Shown piece by piece: positions 40,738-48,775 of a stretch of 64,000 nt of DNA. Source of the DNA: Gemmatimonadota bacterium. GTDB taxonomy: Bacteria; JAAXHH01. The stretch lies in contig VXRC01000001.1 in the NCBI GenBank assembly GCA_009838645.1, forward strand, positions 1-64,000, in the 5' to 3' direction. The notes below the pieces were generated by a model. It did not search any database, was not told where the DNA came from, and saw only the letters and a list, made by a program, of their open reading frames with translations. The position numbers and the translations under genes were made by a program. How positions within the stretch are numbered: position 1 is the stretch's first letter; each line of letters begins with the position of its first letter.

Positions 40738-41577
40738 ATGAACATCCCTCACGCCCAGGTCGAGGCCCTTCTTCGCGAGGCGGCCGATCAGATTGTCATG
40801 CCGCTCTGGAAGAACCTGGGTCGGGAGGACGTCACCGAGAAGAGCGCGGGCGATTTGACAACGTCGGCCGATACCCGGTGCGAGGCCTTCCTGTCATCTC
40901 ACCTGCCCGGGTTGATCGAAGGCTCGCTGGTCCTGGGCGAGGAGAGCGTCTATGACGATCCCGACCTGTTGGCCGCACTGCAAACGGACGCGCCCGTCTG
41001 GGTAATCGATCCACTGGACGGTACGCGGTACTTCGCGGCGGGCGAGCCAAAGTTTGCTGTCATGGTCTGCCTCATTCAGTCGGGCGTGATCATTGGAGCG
41101 TGGATACTCAACCCGATTGACGGCCAGTTGACAAGTGCGGAACGGGGGTGCGGGGCCTTCCAGGGTGATGACCGCCTGGCCCGTGAATCCACGCGCCTGG
41201 TCGTCGATCCATCGCCCCTTTCCCTGGATCGCGCCCGCGGCGTGGCCATGACGTGGTACCTACCGGACGCGCTCAAGCCCACCGCCGATGCGGCGCTGGA
41301 TACCTTCCTGTACATAGAACGCACCCGGTGCTCCGGGTACAACTATCCCTCCTTCGCGAAGAATGAACTGCAGTTCCTGTTCTACTATCGTACCCTGGTG
41401 TGGGATCACGCGCCGGGGGTTCTGATCGCGCAGGAGGCGGGCGGCTTCGTGCGAAGACTGGACGGCACCGAGTATTCGCCGGTGGATGACCGCAAGGGGC
41501 TGCTGTGCGCAAACAACCCGGAAACGTGGAAATCGGTACAGCGGACGCTGGTGCCGTCAATATCGGTTGTCGGTTAG
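40738..41577 (+). CDS. Inositol monophosphatase family protein
   Basis: A 279-residue Mg2+-dependent phosphatase of the IMPase/CysQ superfamily: the GEESVYDD metal ligand block, WVIDPLDGTRYF (the DPxDGT signature) and VWDHAPGVLIAQEAGG (the WD.aa motif). The substrate could be inositol phosphate, a nucleotide bisphosphate or histidinol phosphate; sequence alone does not decide. Notably, a 168-base copy of its 3' end recurs at 42392-42559 beyond a membrane/XRE module. Confidence 0.92.
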   Translation: MNIPHAQVEALLREAADQIVMPLWKNLGREDVTEKSAGDLTTSADTRCEAFLSSHLPGLIEGSLVLGEESVYDDPDLLAALQTDAPVWVIDPLDGTRYFAAGEPKFAVMVCLIQSGVIIGAWILNPIDGQLTSAERGCGAFQGDDRLARESTRLVVDPSPLSLDRARGVAMTWYLPDALKPTADAALDTFLYIERTRCSGYNYPSFAKNELQFLFYYRTLVWDHAPGVLIAQEAGGFVRRLDGTEYSPVDDRKGLLCANNPETWKSVQRTLVPSISVVG

Positions 41578-41620
41578 GTTCCGCTACGGTTTAAGGTACC
41601 GACACCGGACAACAGCTGAT

Positions 41621-41676
41621 GTCAAAAATTCTTGACACGACTGATGATGTCTAGTATTTTTTACACCATGTCAAGT
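41621..41676 (+). promoter_or_regulatory. Promoter/operator of the second membrane/XRE module
   Basis: TTGACA (41632-41637) and TATTTT (41655-41660) with a 17-base spacer form a plausible sigma70 promoter. GTCAA-N6-TTGAC (41621-41636) is an inverted repeat overlapping the -35 element, and TGTCAAG recurs at 41669-41675, so a repressor such as the downstream XRE protein could bind here. Confidence 0.6.
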
Positions 41677-41709
41677 ATATCAGTCATTTCATCCGCTTTG
41701 GGAGACGCC

Positions 41710-42129
41710 ATGAACATGTCCTTCGAAGAGAAGAGTGTCTGGGTTGAATTCGTCAGTTACTTCATCGGCCTGGGCGGCTACCTGGTTGTCGCCGGCCGCA
41801 TGCTGTCAAACGGTGTCAGTGCCTTGCCTCCCTTCGTGCCGGTCTTCGCCGTGGCGGTCGTCTTCATCGTGGCCGTAAATATCGTAGGACACATCGTCGC
41901 GGCAGCCACCAGCCGGTCGGACGAGGTCGACGAGCGTGATCGGCTCATCGGCTGGCGTGCGGAAAGCGGGTCGTCATGGATCCTGGGCTTCGGCGTCATT
42001 GGCGCGATCACGGCGCTGATCTTTTCGGTCGGTAGCGTCTGGGTGGCTCACCTGCTTCTCATTTCGTTGTTCGTATCCGAGGTGACGAAGAACGTGTTGC
42101 AGATCGTCTACTACCGCCGGGGGATCTGA
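41710..42129 (+). CDS. Four-helix membrane protein paired with XRE regulator
   Basis: A 139-residue integral membrane protein with four hydrophobic helices: about 14-33, 42-63, 85-105 and 108-128. A charged loop, SDEVDERDRLIGWRAES, lies between helices 2 and 3; this E-R-D motif is reminiscent of DUF2178-like proteins. The ATG at 41710 follows a GGGAG ribosome site at 41699-41703; the longer frame from 41632 would overlap the promoter. An XRE gene follows after two bases. Confidence 0.78.
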   Translation: MNMSFEEKSVWVEFVSYFIGLGGYLVVAGRMLSNGVSALPPFVPVFAVAVVFIVAVNIVGHIVAAATSRSDEVDERDRLIGWRAESGSSWILGFGVIGAITALIFSVGSVWVAHLLLISLFVSEVTKNVLQIVYYRRGI

Positions 42130-42131
42130 AC

Positions 42132-42371
42132 GTGGCTAGATCGAGGATGAGCATCCGCAATCAGATCCGGATCCTGCGGTTCCGCCACGGCGAGATGACG
42201 CAGCAGCAACTCGCCGACCTGGTCGGTGTCACCCGGCAGACGGTCAACGCGATCGAGGGCGGCAAATACTCGCCTTCGCTCGAAGTCGCGTTCCGGATTG
42301 CCCACGTGTTCGGCAAGCCGCTCGAAGAAGTGTTTCAGTTTGACGACGCAGAGCCCGGGCGTCGCGGATAG
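42132..42371 (+). CDS. XRE-family transcriptional regulator (YozG-like)
   Basis: A 79-residue single HTH protein: MSIRNQIRILRFRHGEMTQQQLADLVGVTRQTVNAIEGGKYSPSL with LEVAFRIAHVFGKPLEEVF behind it. It starts with GTG two bases after the membrane gene, forming a two-gene module like that at 29861-30450; the two XRE proteins share the NAIE-GKY-PSL core. It is probably an autoregulator binding the GTCAA inverted repeat upstream. Confidence 0.93.
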   Translation: MARSRMSIRNQIRILRFRHGEMTQQQLADLVGVTRQTVNAIEGGKYSPSLEVAFRIAHVFGKPLEEVFQFDDAEPGRRG

Positions 42372-42391
42372 GCACAAGTAATCACGGACCA

Positions 42392-42559
42392 GGCGTCCTG
42401 ATCGCGCAGGAGGCTGGCGGCTTCGTGCGAAGGCTGGACGGCACCGAGTACTCCCCTGTGGATGACCGCAAGGGACTGCTTTGCGCCAACAATCCGGAGA
42501 TGTGGAAGTCGGTGCAGCGGAAGCTGGTACCGTCCGTCGAGGTCGTCGGCAAAATCTAG
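42392..42559 (+). pseudogene. Duplicated 3' end of the inositol-monophosphatase gene
   Basis: An open 54-codon segment ending in TAG encodes VLIAQEAGGFVRRLDG... and matches the last ~52 residues of the gene at 40738-41577. Nearly all amino acids are identical over the first 40, while most codons differ only at the third base. It has no start codon or upstream part. The synonymous pattern means the two copies diverged under selection as full genes before one was truncated, rather than decaying after a local duplication. Confidence 0.9.
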
Positions 42560-42585
42560 CACCTTCTCTTCTGTGGAAGTAAGAG

Positions 42586-42617
42586 AAAACGTGGCCCCGA
42601 GACATCCACGGGGCCAC
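42586..42617 (-). terminator. Rho-independent terminator for the 42677-43453 gene
   Basis: Read on the minus strand, a perfect 9-bp GC-rich stem (GTGGCCCCG / CGGGGCCAC, 42591-42599 with 42609-42617, nine-base loop) is followed by GTTTTCTC. It lies 60 bases beyond the stop of the hypothetical gene transcribed leftward. Confidence 0.75.
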
Positions 42618-42653
42618 GCCTCGCCGAGTAGGACCGGTTCACGATGCGAGGTA

Positions 42654-42689
42654 TCCCTTCACCTCGTGGCGTCCCTTCACCTCGTGGTC
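42654..42689 (-). repeat. 18-bp direct repeat spanning a gene end
   Basis: TCCCTTCACCTCGTGG occurs at 42654-42669 and 42672-42687 (18-bp period), with a weaker third unit before it. The repeat covers the stop codon of the gene ending at 42677. Confidence 0.7.
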
Positions 42690-43453
42690 TGGAACGGACG
42701 GACTGTTCCGGAGAAAGGTAACGGCGGATCAAGCCGCCAAACCCGGGATACAGACGAAACTTTTTCCAGATCGGCAAGCGTTTTGACAAACGAATCCGAC
42801 GACCTTTCAAGTTGGTCAGCGAGCTCGGTGTTTTCCTCGAAATATCCTCCCATGGATTCGGAGGACTCCGAATTCGCTGTGGATTCGTCATACACCAGCG
42901 TAAGGTTGAACAGCACCGGTTTGCTTTCCGATTTGCCGTCACTGGCGTAGATGACCGTCGGCAGTACGGCAACGATACCGACGTTCCCGTATACAGACGC
43001 GAATTCGGCCGGCGTCACGGAACTCCGGGGCCTGATGATGAATCGACTGCCATACCGATCGACGCAGAGCAGCGCTTCCTCGGGGGAACGAATGCCCAGC
43101 CTGCCGGGAATCGCGACACCGAACCGGTAAGTAATCACATCCTCCTCAAAGTCCGACGCCGGATCCGCCTCGAACTCCAGGTCCGTACCGGGACCCGCAG
43201 GGAACAGGACGACGCGTGAACGATCAAAGATCGGGTCGTTTACGGACGGAGGGTGGTTGGGGCCGTGGTGCACGGGCCGAATCAGGGATTTCGTGTTGAA
43301 GATGCCCGATGCGGGCTGCCAATACAGCGCCGGCTCCGTCGACTGCTTCACCTGCGGTGACGGCGTGGAACTGGAGAATCCGATCCAGACGACCACGAGC
43401 GTGACCGCTACTAAAGGGATCAAAAAGTAGGTAAGCAGGATTGACCGTGACAT
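42677..43453 (-). CDS. Hypothetical membrane-anchored protein
   Basis: A 258-residue protein with one N-terminal hydrophobic helix (about residues 6-25) after a short basic start, then a soluble domain, so it should be anchored in the inner membrane facing outward or be secreted. The soluble part alternates strands (VVLFPAGPGTDLEF, YRFGVAIPGRLGI, RYGSRFIIRPRS, VLFNLTLVYDES) and ends in a Ser/Glu-rich helix. No family is recognised. The C-terminus lies in an 18-bp repeat, and a terminator follows. Confidence 0.65.
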   Translation of the reverse strand: MSRSILLTYFLIPLVAVTLVVVWIGFSSSTPSPQVKQSTEPALYWQPASGIFNTKSLIRPVHHGPNHPPSVNDPIFDRSRVVLFPAGPGTDLEFEADPASDFEEDVITYRFGVAIPGRLGIRSPEEALLCVDRYGSRFIIRPRSSVTPAEFASVYGNVGIVAVLPTVIYASDGKSESKPVLFNLTLVYDESTANSESSESMGGYFEENTELADQLERSSDSFVKTLADLEKVSSVSRVWRLDPPLPFSGTVRPFQTTR

Positions 43454-43855
43454 GGGTAGCTCCCTTGTTGATGTGTGAATGAGAACAGGAAGGAACTACG
43501 GACATTTAGTCACGGAGGAGATCTCGACTGCCAGCTGCTGCTTATGACATCTGGCAACCCGTGTTTTGTGTTAGAATCGCTGTCGACGTAAATGACTGGA
43601 GATGCAGAGACAGGCAGCAGGATCTTGCGAGACAACGAGTTGACGTGCAGACCGCACAAATCCACCAACCCGTCCAAAGACAGCCTGTCCTGCAAAAAAG
43701 AGAAGCATTTGCACACCCAGATCCCGATCATGGTCTTTCCTCGCAGACTCATCGAGGTTGACGGCGTCTCTACCCTGTTTAACTACCGTGGCCATTTACA
43801 GGTTCCGGGGAAAGGGTGAACAGACGCAAACCGGACCGGGTTTTTTGTACGCCAT
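43454..43855. other. Intergenic region, no gene seen
   Basis: About 400 bases between the hypothetical membrane protein and the HTH-citrate synthase. Several short frames exist on both strands but none has a credible start, ribosome site or protein-like composition. It must contain the promoter of the leftward hypothetical gene; no clear element was identified. Confidence 0.5.
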
Positions 43856-45079
43856 TCAGGAACTGGAAATCTGCGGCGGCCGCAACCCGGTGTATCTGGC
43901 CCGCGGCCGGATGAGTTGGTCCCTTTCATACTGTTCGATCGCGTGTCCGATCCAGCCGGCCGTGCGGCCGAGGGCGAACAGGGCCATGGCGCTGCCTTCC
44001 GGCATGTTGAGGACGCGGACCAGCGCCGTGAGAGCCAGGTCGATGTTGTACCGGTCCGGGACCAGGCGATGGGTTGTTTCGATGATTTCCCGCGCAAGAA
44101 GCAGGTCCTTCGATCCCGGAAACCGGTCCTCCAGCTTGCGCAACAGCAGGCTCGCTCGCGGGTCCACGTCGCGGTAAACGGCGTGGCCGAACCCGGGTAT
44201 TTTCTCACCGATCCGCAACCTGTTGGCAATCGCCCGTTCAACGCTGCCGATAGATTCCGCCTCCTGAAACAGCGCTTCGACCCGCTCGCTGGCCGCGCCG
44301 TGCTTATATCCGCGCAGTGCGGCAAGTCCCGCGCATACCGCGCTGTAGGGCGTCGTTCCGGCCGATGCGGCGCATCGCACGGTAAAGGTCGATACGTTCA
44401 ACTCGTGATCCGCAAACAGCACCAAGGTCGTATTGATCAGCTCCGCCGCGCCATCAATCTCCGGCGCCCAGGCCCTTCGCAACGCCTGCGCGATCCCACC
44501 CATCGGGTCTTCGCCCGTGGCTACCCCTGTCATGAACCAGAGAATACGCATGCCCGTGGCGGCGACCGTGTCCCGCCGCAGATCCAGCGCGGCCAGGTCA
44601 TCCGCCTCGGCCAGGGGGAGCAGCGTCTGAAAGCGTTCGACGGGTTTGAGCTTCTTCAGTTTCAACCAGCTTTCGCGGTAGTCCCTCTGGTAGGTGTTTG
44701 AGAAAATCGGAAAAGAAAACCGCTTGTCATTCGTCCAGATCAATGCCGCGACGCGTTCGAACGATTCATTCGCCGCCAGGATCGTCGCGTCGCGCCCCCG
44801 GTAGAACAGCCGTTCATCCGTGATCAGCGTGATCGCCGATTCCAGGATCGGATCTCCCGTGTGCAGGGCCCGTTTTACCGCCCATCCCGGATTCCGGCGG
44901 GCGCGCTTGCGGGCTTTCAGCCGTTCGATGTCCTCACTGCGATACAACCGCTTCCGCCGGCCGTCGCCGCTTGCTTCAGACCGGATCATGCCGCGGCTTA
45001 CATACGCATAGAGCGTCGACGGACTGACGTTCAGCGCGGAGGCCGCTTCGGTGGATGTCATGTATCTTCTGCTGTTCAT
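43856..45079 (-). CDS. Citrate synthase family protein with N-terminal MerR-like HTH
   Basis: A 407-residue fusion. Residues 1-55 form a helix-turn-helix of the MerR/excisionase type (YMTSTEAASALNVSPSTLYAYVSRGMI, then LYRSEDIERLKARKR). The remainder is a citrate-synthase fold with catalytic-region signatures HELNVSTFTVR, GYKHGAAS, IPGFGHAVYRDVDPRA and NIDLAL (Asp present). It may be an enzyme that binds DNA or a regulator sensing oxaloacetate or acetyl-CoA. The ATG at 45079 is chosen for its GAGAGGA ribosome site. It is divergent from leuB across a spacer with palindromes. Confidence 0.9.
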   Translation of the reverse strand: MNSRRYMTSTEAASALNVSPSTLYAYVSRGMIRSEASGDGRRKRLYRSEDIERLKARKRARRNPGWAVKRALHTGDPILESAITLITDERLFYRGRDATILAANESFERVAALIWTNDKRFSFPIFSNTYQRDYRESWLKLKKLKPVERFQTLLPLAEADDLAALDLRRDTVAATGMRILWFMTGVATGEDPMGGIAQALRRAWAPEIDGAAELINTTLVLFADHELNVSTFTVRCAASAGTTPYSAVCAGLAALRGYKHGAASERVEALFQEAESIGSVERAIANRLRIGEKIPGFGHAVYRDVDPRASLLLRKLEDRFPGSKDLLLAREIIETTHRLVPDRYNIDLALTALVRVLNMPEGSAMALFALGRTAGWIGHAIEQYERDQLIRPRARYTGLRPPQISSS

Positions 45080-45109
45080 TACAACGTCCTCTCGTATCGA
45101 AAAGTTTCT

Positions 45110-45145
45110 GGGCAACCGGCCCGCCGTGGGCAACCGGCCCGCTGT
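45110..45145 (+). repeat. 18-bp tandem duplication in the citrate synthase/leuB spacer
   Basis: GGGCAACCGGCCCGC(C/T)GT occurs twice in direct succession (45110-45127, 45128-45145) with a single mismatch, close to the start of the HTH-citrate synthase gene. Confidence 0.85.
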
Positions 45146-45171
45146 GGTATGTCCCATTTCGAAAACTTATG

Positions 45172-45208
45172 TTGATTGATATTTTAATCAATATTGACAA
45201 TATGTCAA
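45172..45208. promoter_or_regulatory. Palindromic operator candidates between HTH-citrate synthase and leuB
   Basis: An AT-rich patch in otherwise GC-rich DNA holds two adjacent dyads: TTGATT-N8-AATCAA (45172-45191) and TTGACA-ATA-TGTCAA (45194-45208). The TTGACA could also serve as a -35 box toward leuB. The likely binder is the HTH of the divergently encoded citrate synthase-like protein (inference). Confidence 0.65.
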
Positions 45209-45269
45209 ATTTCCTTTTGTTAGATGCGGAAGGACCATCTGCCATCTGCCTGATAAAGGAGCATTATCC

Positions 45270-46349
45270 TTGCACCATATCGCCGTACTGCCCGGAGACG
45301 GGATCGGACCTGAGATCACCCACGAGGCCGTCAAGGTACTGCAGGCCGTGGGGGAGCGGCACCAGCTGAATCTCGACTTCACCCACCACCTGGTCGGGGG
45401 AGCGCTGCTCGATGCGCAGGGCGTCGCATTGTCCGATGAGGTCGTGGAAGTTTGCCGGCGCAGCGACGCGGTGCTCTTCGGCGCGGTGGGCGGCCCCAAA
45501 TGGGACCATTTGGACATGCAGGACCGGGCGGACCATGCCCTGATTCGTTTACGGCAGGAACTTTCCGTCTACGCGAATCTGCGGCAATTCCGGTTGTACG
45601 CGGGGCTGGAGGACGCGTCCGCGGTCAAAGTCGATCTCATTTCCGGGGGCGTTGATTTCATCATACTGCGGGAGCTTTCCAGCGGCGCCTACTACGGACG
45701 GCCGAAATTCAGCGAAGTCACTCCCAGCGGCAGAAGGGCCGTCGATACCATCGAGTATTACGATTTCCAGGTCGAGCGGCTGGCCCGTTACGGATACGAA
45801 CTGGCGCGGCAGAGACGTGGCAGACTGACCTCGATGTCGAAGTGGAATGCCCTGGAATCTTCCAGGCTTTGGCGCGATGTCGTCGAGGAAGTGGCTTCGG
45901 AATACTCCGATGTAGATACACGGCATGAAATCGTCGACGCGGGCGCCATGAACCTGATCCAGCGGCCCGCCGAATACGACGTAATCATCATGCCCAACAT
46001 GTTCGGTGACATTCTGGGCGACGAGGCGGCCGTGCTTGCCGGGTCTATCGGAATGGTCCCGTCCGCGGAGATCTCTCTGGACAGCACCTCGCTGTTTGAG
46101 CCGATACACGGAAGCGCGAATGACATCGAAGGGAAGGACATCGCGAATCCCATCGGAATGATTCTGAGCGGCGCCCTCATGCTCCGGTACAGCCTGGAAT
46201 GTCCGGATGGCGCCGACGATATCGACCGCGCCGTCGGCAGGGTGATCGAAGGTGGCTACAGGACCGCGGACATCCTGAGATCGCCCGGTCAGCAAGAGGT
46301 ATCCACCTCGGAAATGGGCGATCTAGTGGCCAGAATGTTGAGGGATTGA
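45270..46349 (+). CDS. leuB: 3-isopropylmalate dehydrogenase
   Basis: A 359-residue beta-decarboxylating dehydrogenase of leucine biosynthesis, oxidising 3-isopropylmalate with NAD+. Signs are VLPGDGIGPEI, GAVGGPKWD, the LRQELSVYANLRQFRLY segment with substrate-binding Arg residues, ELSSGAYYGRPKF, and NMFGDILGDEAA with the metal-binding Asp pair, ending with GSANDIEGKDIANPIG. It starts with TTG, supported by AAGGAG at 45256-45261. It is followed after 43 bases by a citrate synthase gene. No leuA, leuC or leuD is in the window. Confidence 0.95.
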   Translation: MHHIAVLPGDGIGPEITHEAVKVLQAVGERHQLNLDFTHHLVGGALLDAQGVALSDEVVEVCRRSDAVLFGAVGGPKWDHLDMQDRADHALIRLRQELSVYANLRQFRLYAGLEDASAVKVDLISGGVDFIILRELSSGAYYGRPKFSEVTPSGRRAVDTIEYYDFQVERLARYGYELARQRRGRLTSMSKWNALESSRLWRDVVEEVASEYSDVDTRHEIVDAGAMNLIQRPAEYDVIIMPNMFGDILGDEAAVLAGSIGMVPSAEISLDSTSLFEPIHGSANDIEGKDIANPIGMILSGALMLRYSLECPDGADDIDRAVGRVIEGGYRTADILRSPGQQEVSTSEMGDLVARMLRD

Positions 46350-46392
46350 TTACTGCGCAGGATCACACGAATTCCCTGACAGGGAGCTTATC

Positions 46393-47574
46393 ATGACTTA
46401 CTCAACCGGTCTCAAGGACGTCGTGGCGGCGGAAACCCGGCTGAGTCATGTCGATGGCGAAGCCGGCGTACTGGTCATTGGGGGATATCCACTCGAGGAA
46501 ATTGCGGAACGTGCGACTTACGAGGAGATGGTCCACCTCCTCTGGCACGGAGCGCTGCCCACCGAGGCTGCCCTCGATGGATTCACGAGTGAACTGGCCG
46601 CGAGCCGTCCGCTATCCGGGGTCACCCACGATCTGTTGCGCGGCGCGGCAAAGGAACGCCGACCCGTCATCGACGTGGTTCGCATGGCCGCGGCCTCCCT
46701 TCCTTCCATCGACGACACAGCCGACGCCCGATCCCTGGTGGCCGGCCTGCCGACCATGGTGGCGGCCTACTGGCGCCTTCTTCACGGCAAAGAACCGGTA
46801 GCACCCGAAGCCAGTCTCGGCCACGCGGCCAATCTGCTGTACATGCTGGACGGCGAAATCCCCGGCGACGACCGGGTACGGGCACTGACGACCTATCTCA
46901 ACACGGTGATCGACCACGGCATGAACGCCTCCACCTTCACGGCGCGGGTCATCGTTTCCACGCGTTCGGACTTCGTTTCTGCCGTTTCAGGTGCGATCGG
47001 CGCGCTCAAAGGACCCCTCCACGGCGGCGCACCCGGCCCCGTCATTTCCATGCTCGAAGCGATCGGCGACGCCGATAACGCCGAATCCTACCTTCGTGCA
47101 ATACTCGAATCCGGTGAACGGCTCATGGGTTTCGGTCATGCGGTATATCGCGTTCGCGACCCGCGGGCCGACGTCCTTTCACGCGCCGCCCGGACCTTTC
47201 TCGACCGGGACGACGACGGCAAGGACGACGACAAGGACGACGACCGGGACGACGACGGCCAGGTCGACTACGGCCACGATGGCCACGACGACCTGTACGC
47301 CCTGGCCGTGCACGTCGAGAAAACCGCCCTCGAACTCCTCGAAGAATACAAGCCCGGCCGGCGCCTGCAGACCAACGTCGAGTTCTATACCGCTCTTCTC
47401 CTCAAGGGCCTGGGTCTTCACCCGGACCTCTTCACCCCCATGTTCGCCGTGGGACGCGTCGCCGGCTGGACCGCCCACTGCATCGAGCAACAAGCCGTAG
47501 ACCGCATTTTTCGTCCCGATTCCCATTACTCGGGTGAAATGACCAGGCGGTGGACGCCCGTTGACAATCGGTAG
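46393..47574 (+). CDS. Citrate synthase (citrate/2-methylcitrate type) with acidic insertion
   Basis: A 393-residue citrate synthase: the TRLSHVDGEAGVLVIGGYPLEE start, HGMNASTFTARVI, LHGGAPGPV with catalytic His, GFGHAVYRVRDPRADVL and NVEFYTALLL. At the last site the usual catalytic Asp is Glu, a substitution I believe occurs in a related subfamily. Residues 273-300 are an Asp-rich insertion encoded by a 12-15 bp repeat, placed in a loop after the catalytic GFGHAVYR segment. It condenses acetyl-CoA (or propionyl-CoA) with oxaloacetate. Placement behind leuB and near a second citrate synthase-like gene suggests joint regulation. Confidence 0.9.
   Translation: MTYSTGLKDVVAAETRLSHVDGEAGVLVIGGYPLEEIAERATYEEMVHLLWHGALPTEAALDGFTSELAASRPLSGVTHDLLRGAAKERRPVIDVVRMAAASLPSIDDTADARSLVAGLPTMVAAYWRLLHGKEPVAPEASLGHAANLLYMLDGEIPGDDRVRALTTYLNTVIDHGMNASTFTARVIVSTRSDFVSAVSGAIGALKGPLHGGAPGPVISMLEAIGDADNAESYLRAILESGERLMGFGHAVYRVRDPRADVLSRAARTFLDRDDDGKDDDKDDDRDDDGQVDYGHDGHDDLYALAVHVEKTALELLEEYKPGRRLQTNVEFYTALLLKGLGLHPDLFTPMFAVGRVAGWTAHCIEQQAVDRIFRPDSHYSGEMTRRWTPVDNR
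47209..47292 (+). repeat. 12-15 bp in-frame repeat encoding an Asp-rich loop
   Basis: Four blocks of three GAC codons separated by GGC-AAG, AAG, CGG and GGC-CAG, then two weaker blocks, lie in frame inside the citrate synthase gene (residues 273-300). Confidence 0.85.
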
Positions 47575-47604
47575 CGCATTACCACGAGTAGCGCATTGTC
47601 GCGA
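47571..47604 (+). repeat. 17-bp tandem duplication at the citrate synthase stop
   Basis: GTAGCGCATT(ACCACGA/GTCGCGA) occurs twice with a 17-bp period; the stop codon of the citrate synthase gene (47572-47574) lies inside the first unit. Confidence 0.75.
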
Positions 47605-47760
47605 TTGGCTTTGTTACCGGTAATGATTGCCGCGGTACTTATCGACTTAACGCTGGCATAACGCGTCCGAATTCCGCATAATACCTCCCCGAGACATCGA
47701 TACGAATATCGGCATGATTTTGGAACGGTCACCAGGGAAATGCTGGGAAAGGAACAGCCA

Positions 47761-48651
47761 ATGGCGATGGTCGATATGAAGCAGATCCACGCCCCGGAAG
47801 ACGCGACGGACCTGCTGAGCCGCCCCGACGAACTGCGGCAGCGCGCCGCGGAGGACGGCTGCCTGTTCTTTCGACGTCTGCTCGATCCGGCGCGCGTGAT
47901 GGAGGTCCGGCACCAGATACTCGCCGTGTGCCGGGAACACGGGTGGCTCGCTCCCGGATCGGATCTCAAGGCCGGTATCGCAGATCCCGGCATCAGCGTG
48001 TTCGAAGGCGACGACCCCCGCTGGATAGCTGTCTACGACGATGTCCAGCGGATCCGCGAATTCCACGCACTGGCCCTCGACCCCGCGGTAGTCGGTATGC
48101 TCGAAGTGCTGTTTGGAGAACCTGTGCTGGCCCACAGCCGGAACATCTGCCGGCTCGTGTTCCCGGATACGAACACCCACTCGACCCCGCCTCACCAGGA
48201 CAACTACTTCATCGGCGGTTCGGACGAGACGTGGACGGCCTGGATCCCGCTGGGCGACTGTCCGGAGGAACTGGGCGGGCTCGCCGTCAACCGGGGATCC
48301 CACCGCGGCGGCATGCTGGAGACGACCGAAGGCGTGGGGCCGGGCGGGCGGCAGGTACCCGTCGAAGACGCCTCCGCGTGGGTAGGCGGTGATTATGTCT
48401 GCGGCGACGTCATCATCCTGCACAGCCTGACCATCCACCAGGGCCGGGACAACATGACGGCGGACCGTCTCCGGCTGTCGTCCGATTACCGGTACCAGCC
48501 GAGAAGCCACCCGGTCCGGGAGGATTCCCTCCAGCCCCACATGAACTGGTTGACGTGGGACCAGATCTACGAAAACTGGGATGAGGACGATCCGGTGAAG
48601 TACTACTGGAAGGACTGGGACCTGGACGTGGTCAAGCGGGAGCCGCGGTAG
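47761..48651 (+). CDS. Phytanoyl-CoA dioxygenase (PhyH) family protein
   Basis: A 296-residue PhyH oxygenase. The iron motif is PPHQDNYFIGG, followed by TWTAWIPLGD, a GGLAVNRGSHRGG loop and the distal His in ILHSLTIHQGRDN with Arg behind it for 2-oxoglutarate. The ATG at 47761 is preferred over 47740 because GGAAAGGAA lies at 47744-47752. It is longer at the C-terminus than the other PhyH proteins here, with a Trp/Asp-rich tail (WDEDDPVKYYWKDWD). The substrate is unknown. Confidence 0.88.
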   Translation: MAMVDMKQIHAPEDATDLLSRPDELRQRAAEDGCLFFRRLLDPARVMEVRHQILAVCREHGWLAPGSDLKAGIADPGISVFEGDDPRWIAVYDDVQRIREFHALALDPAVVGMLEVLFGEPVLAHSRNICRLVFPDTNTHSTPPHQDNYFIGGSDETWTAWIPLGDCPEELGGLAVNRGSHRGGMLETTEGVGPGGRQVPVEDASAWVGGDYVCGDVIILHSLTIHQGRDNMTADRLRLSSDYRYQPRSHPVREDSLQPHMNWLTWDQIYENWDEDDPVKYYWKDWDLDVVKREPR

Positions 48652-48775
48652 TCGGTCCGCGAGGCGAACCGCCGCGAATACCACGCGGACCGCTCATTGA
48701 TTTGCACGCGCCTGGTCACACCCTGCGCCAGGACATGCCCCGCACCTGGACACGCTGTCCCAGGACACCCCGGAC

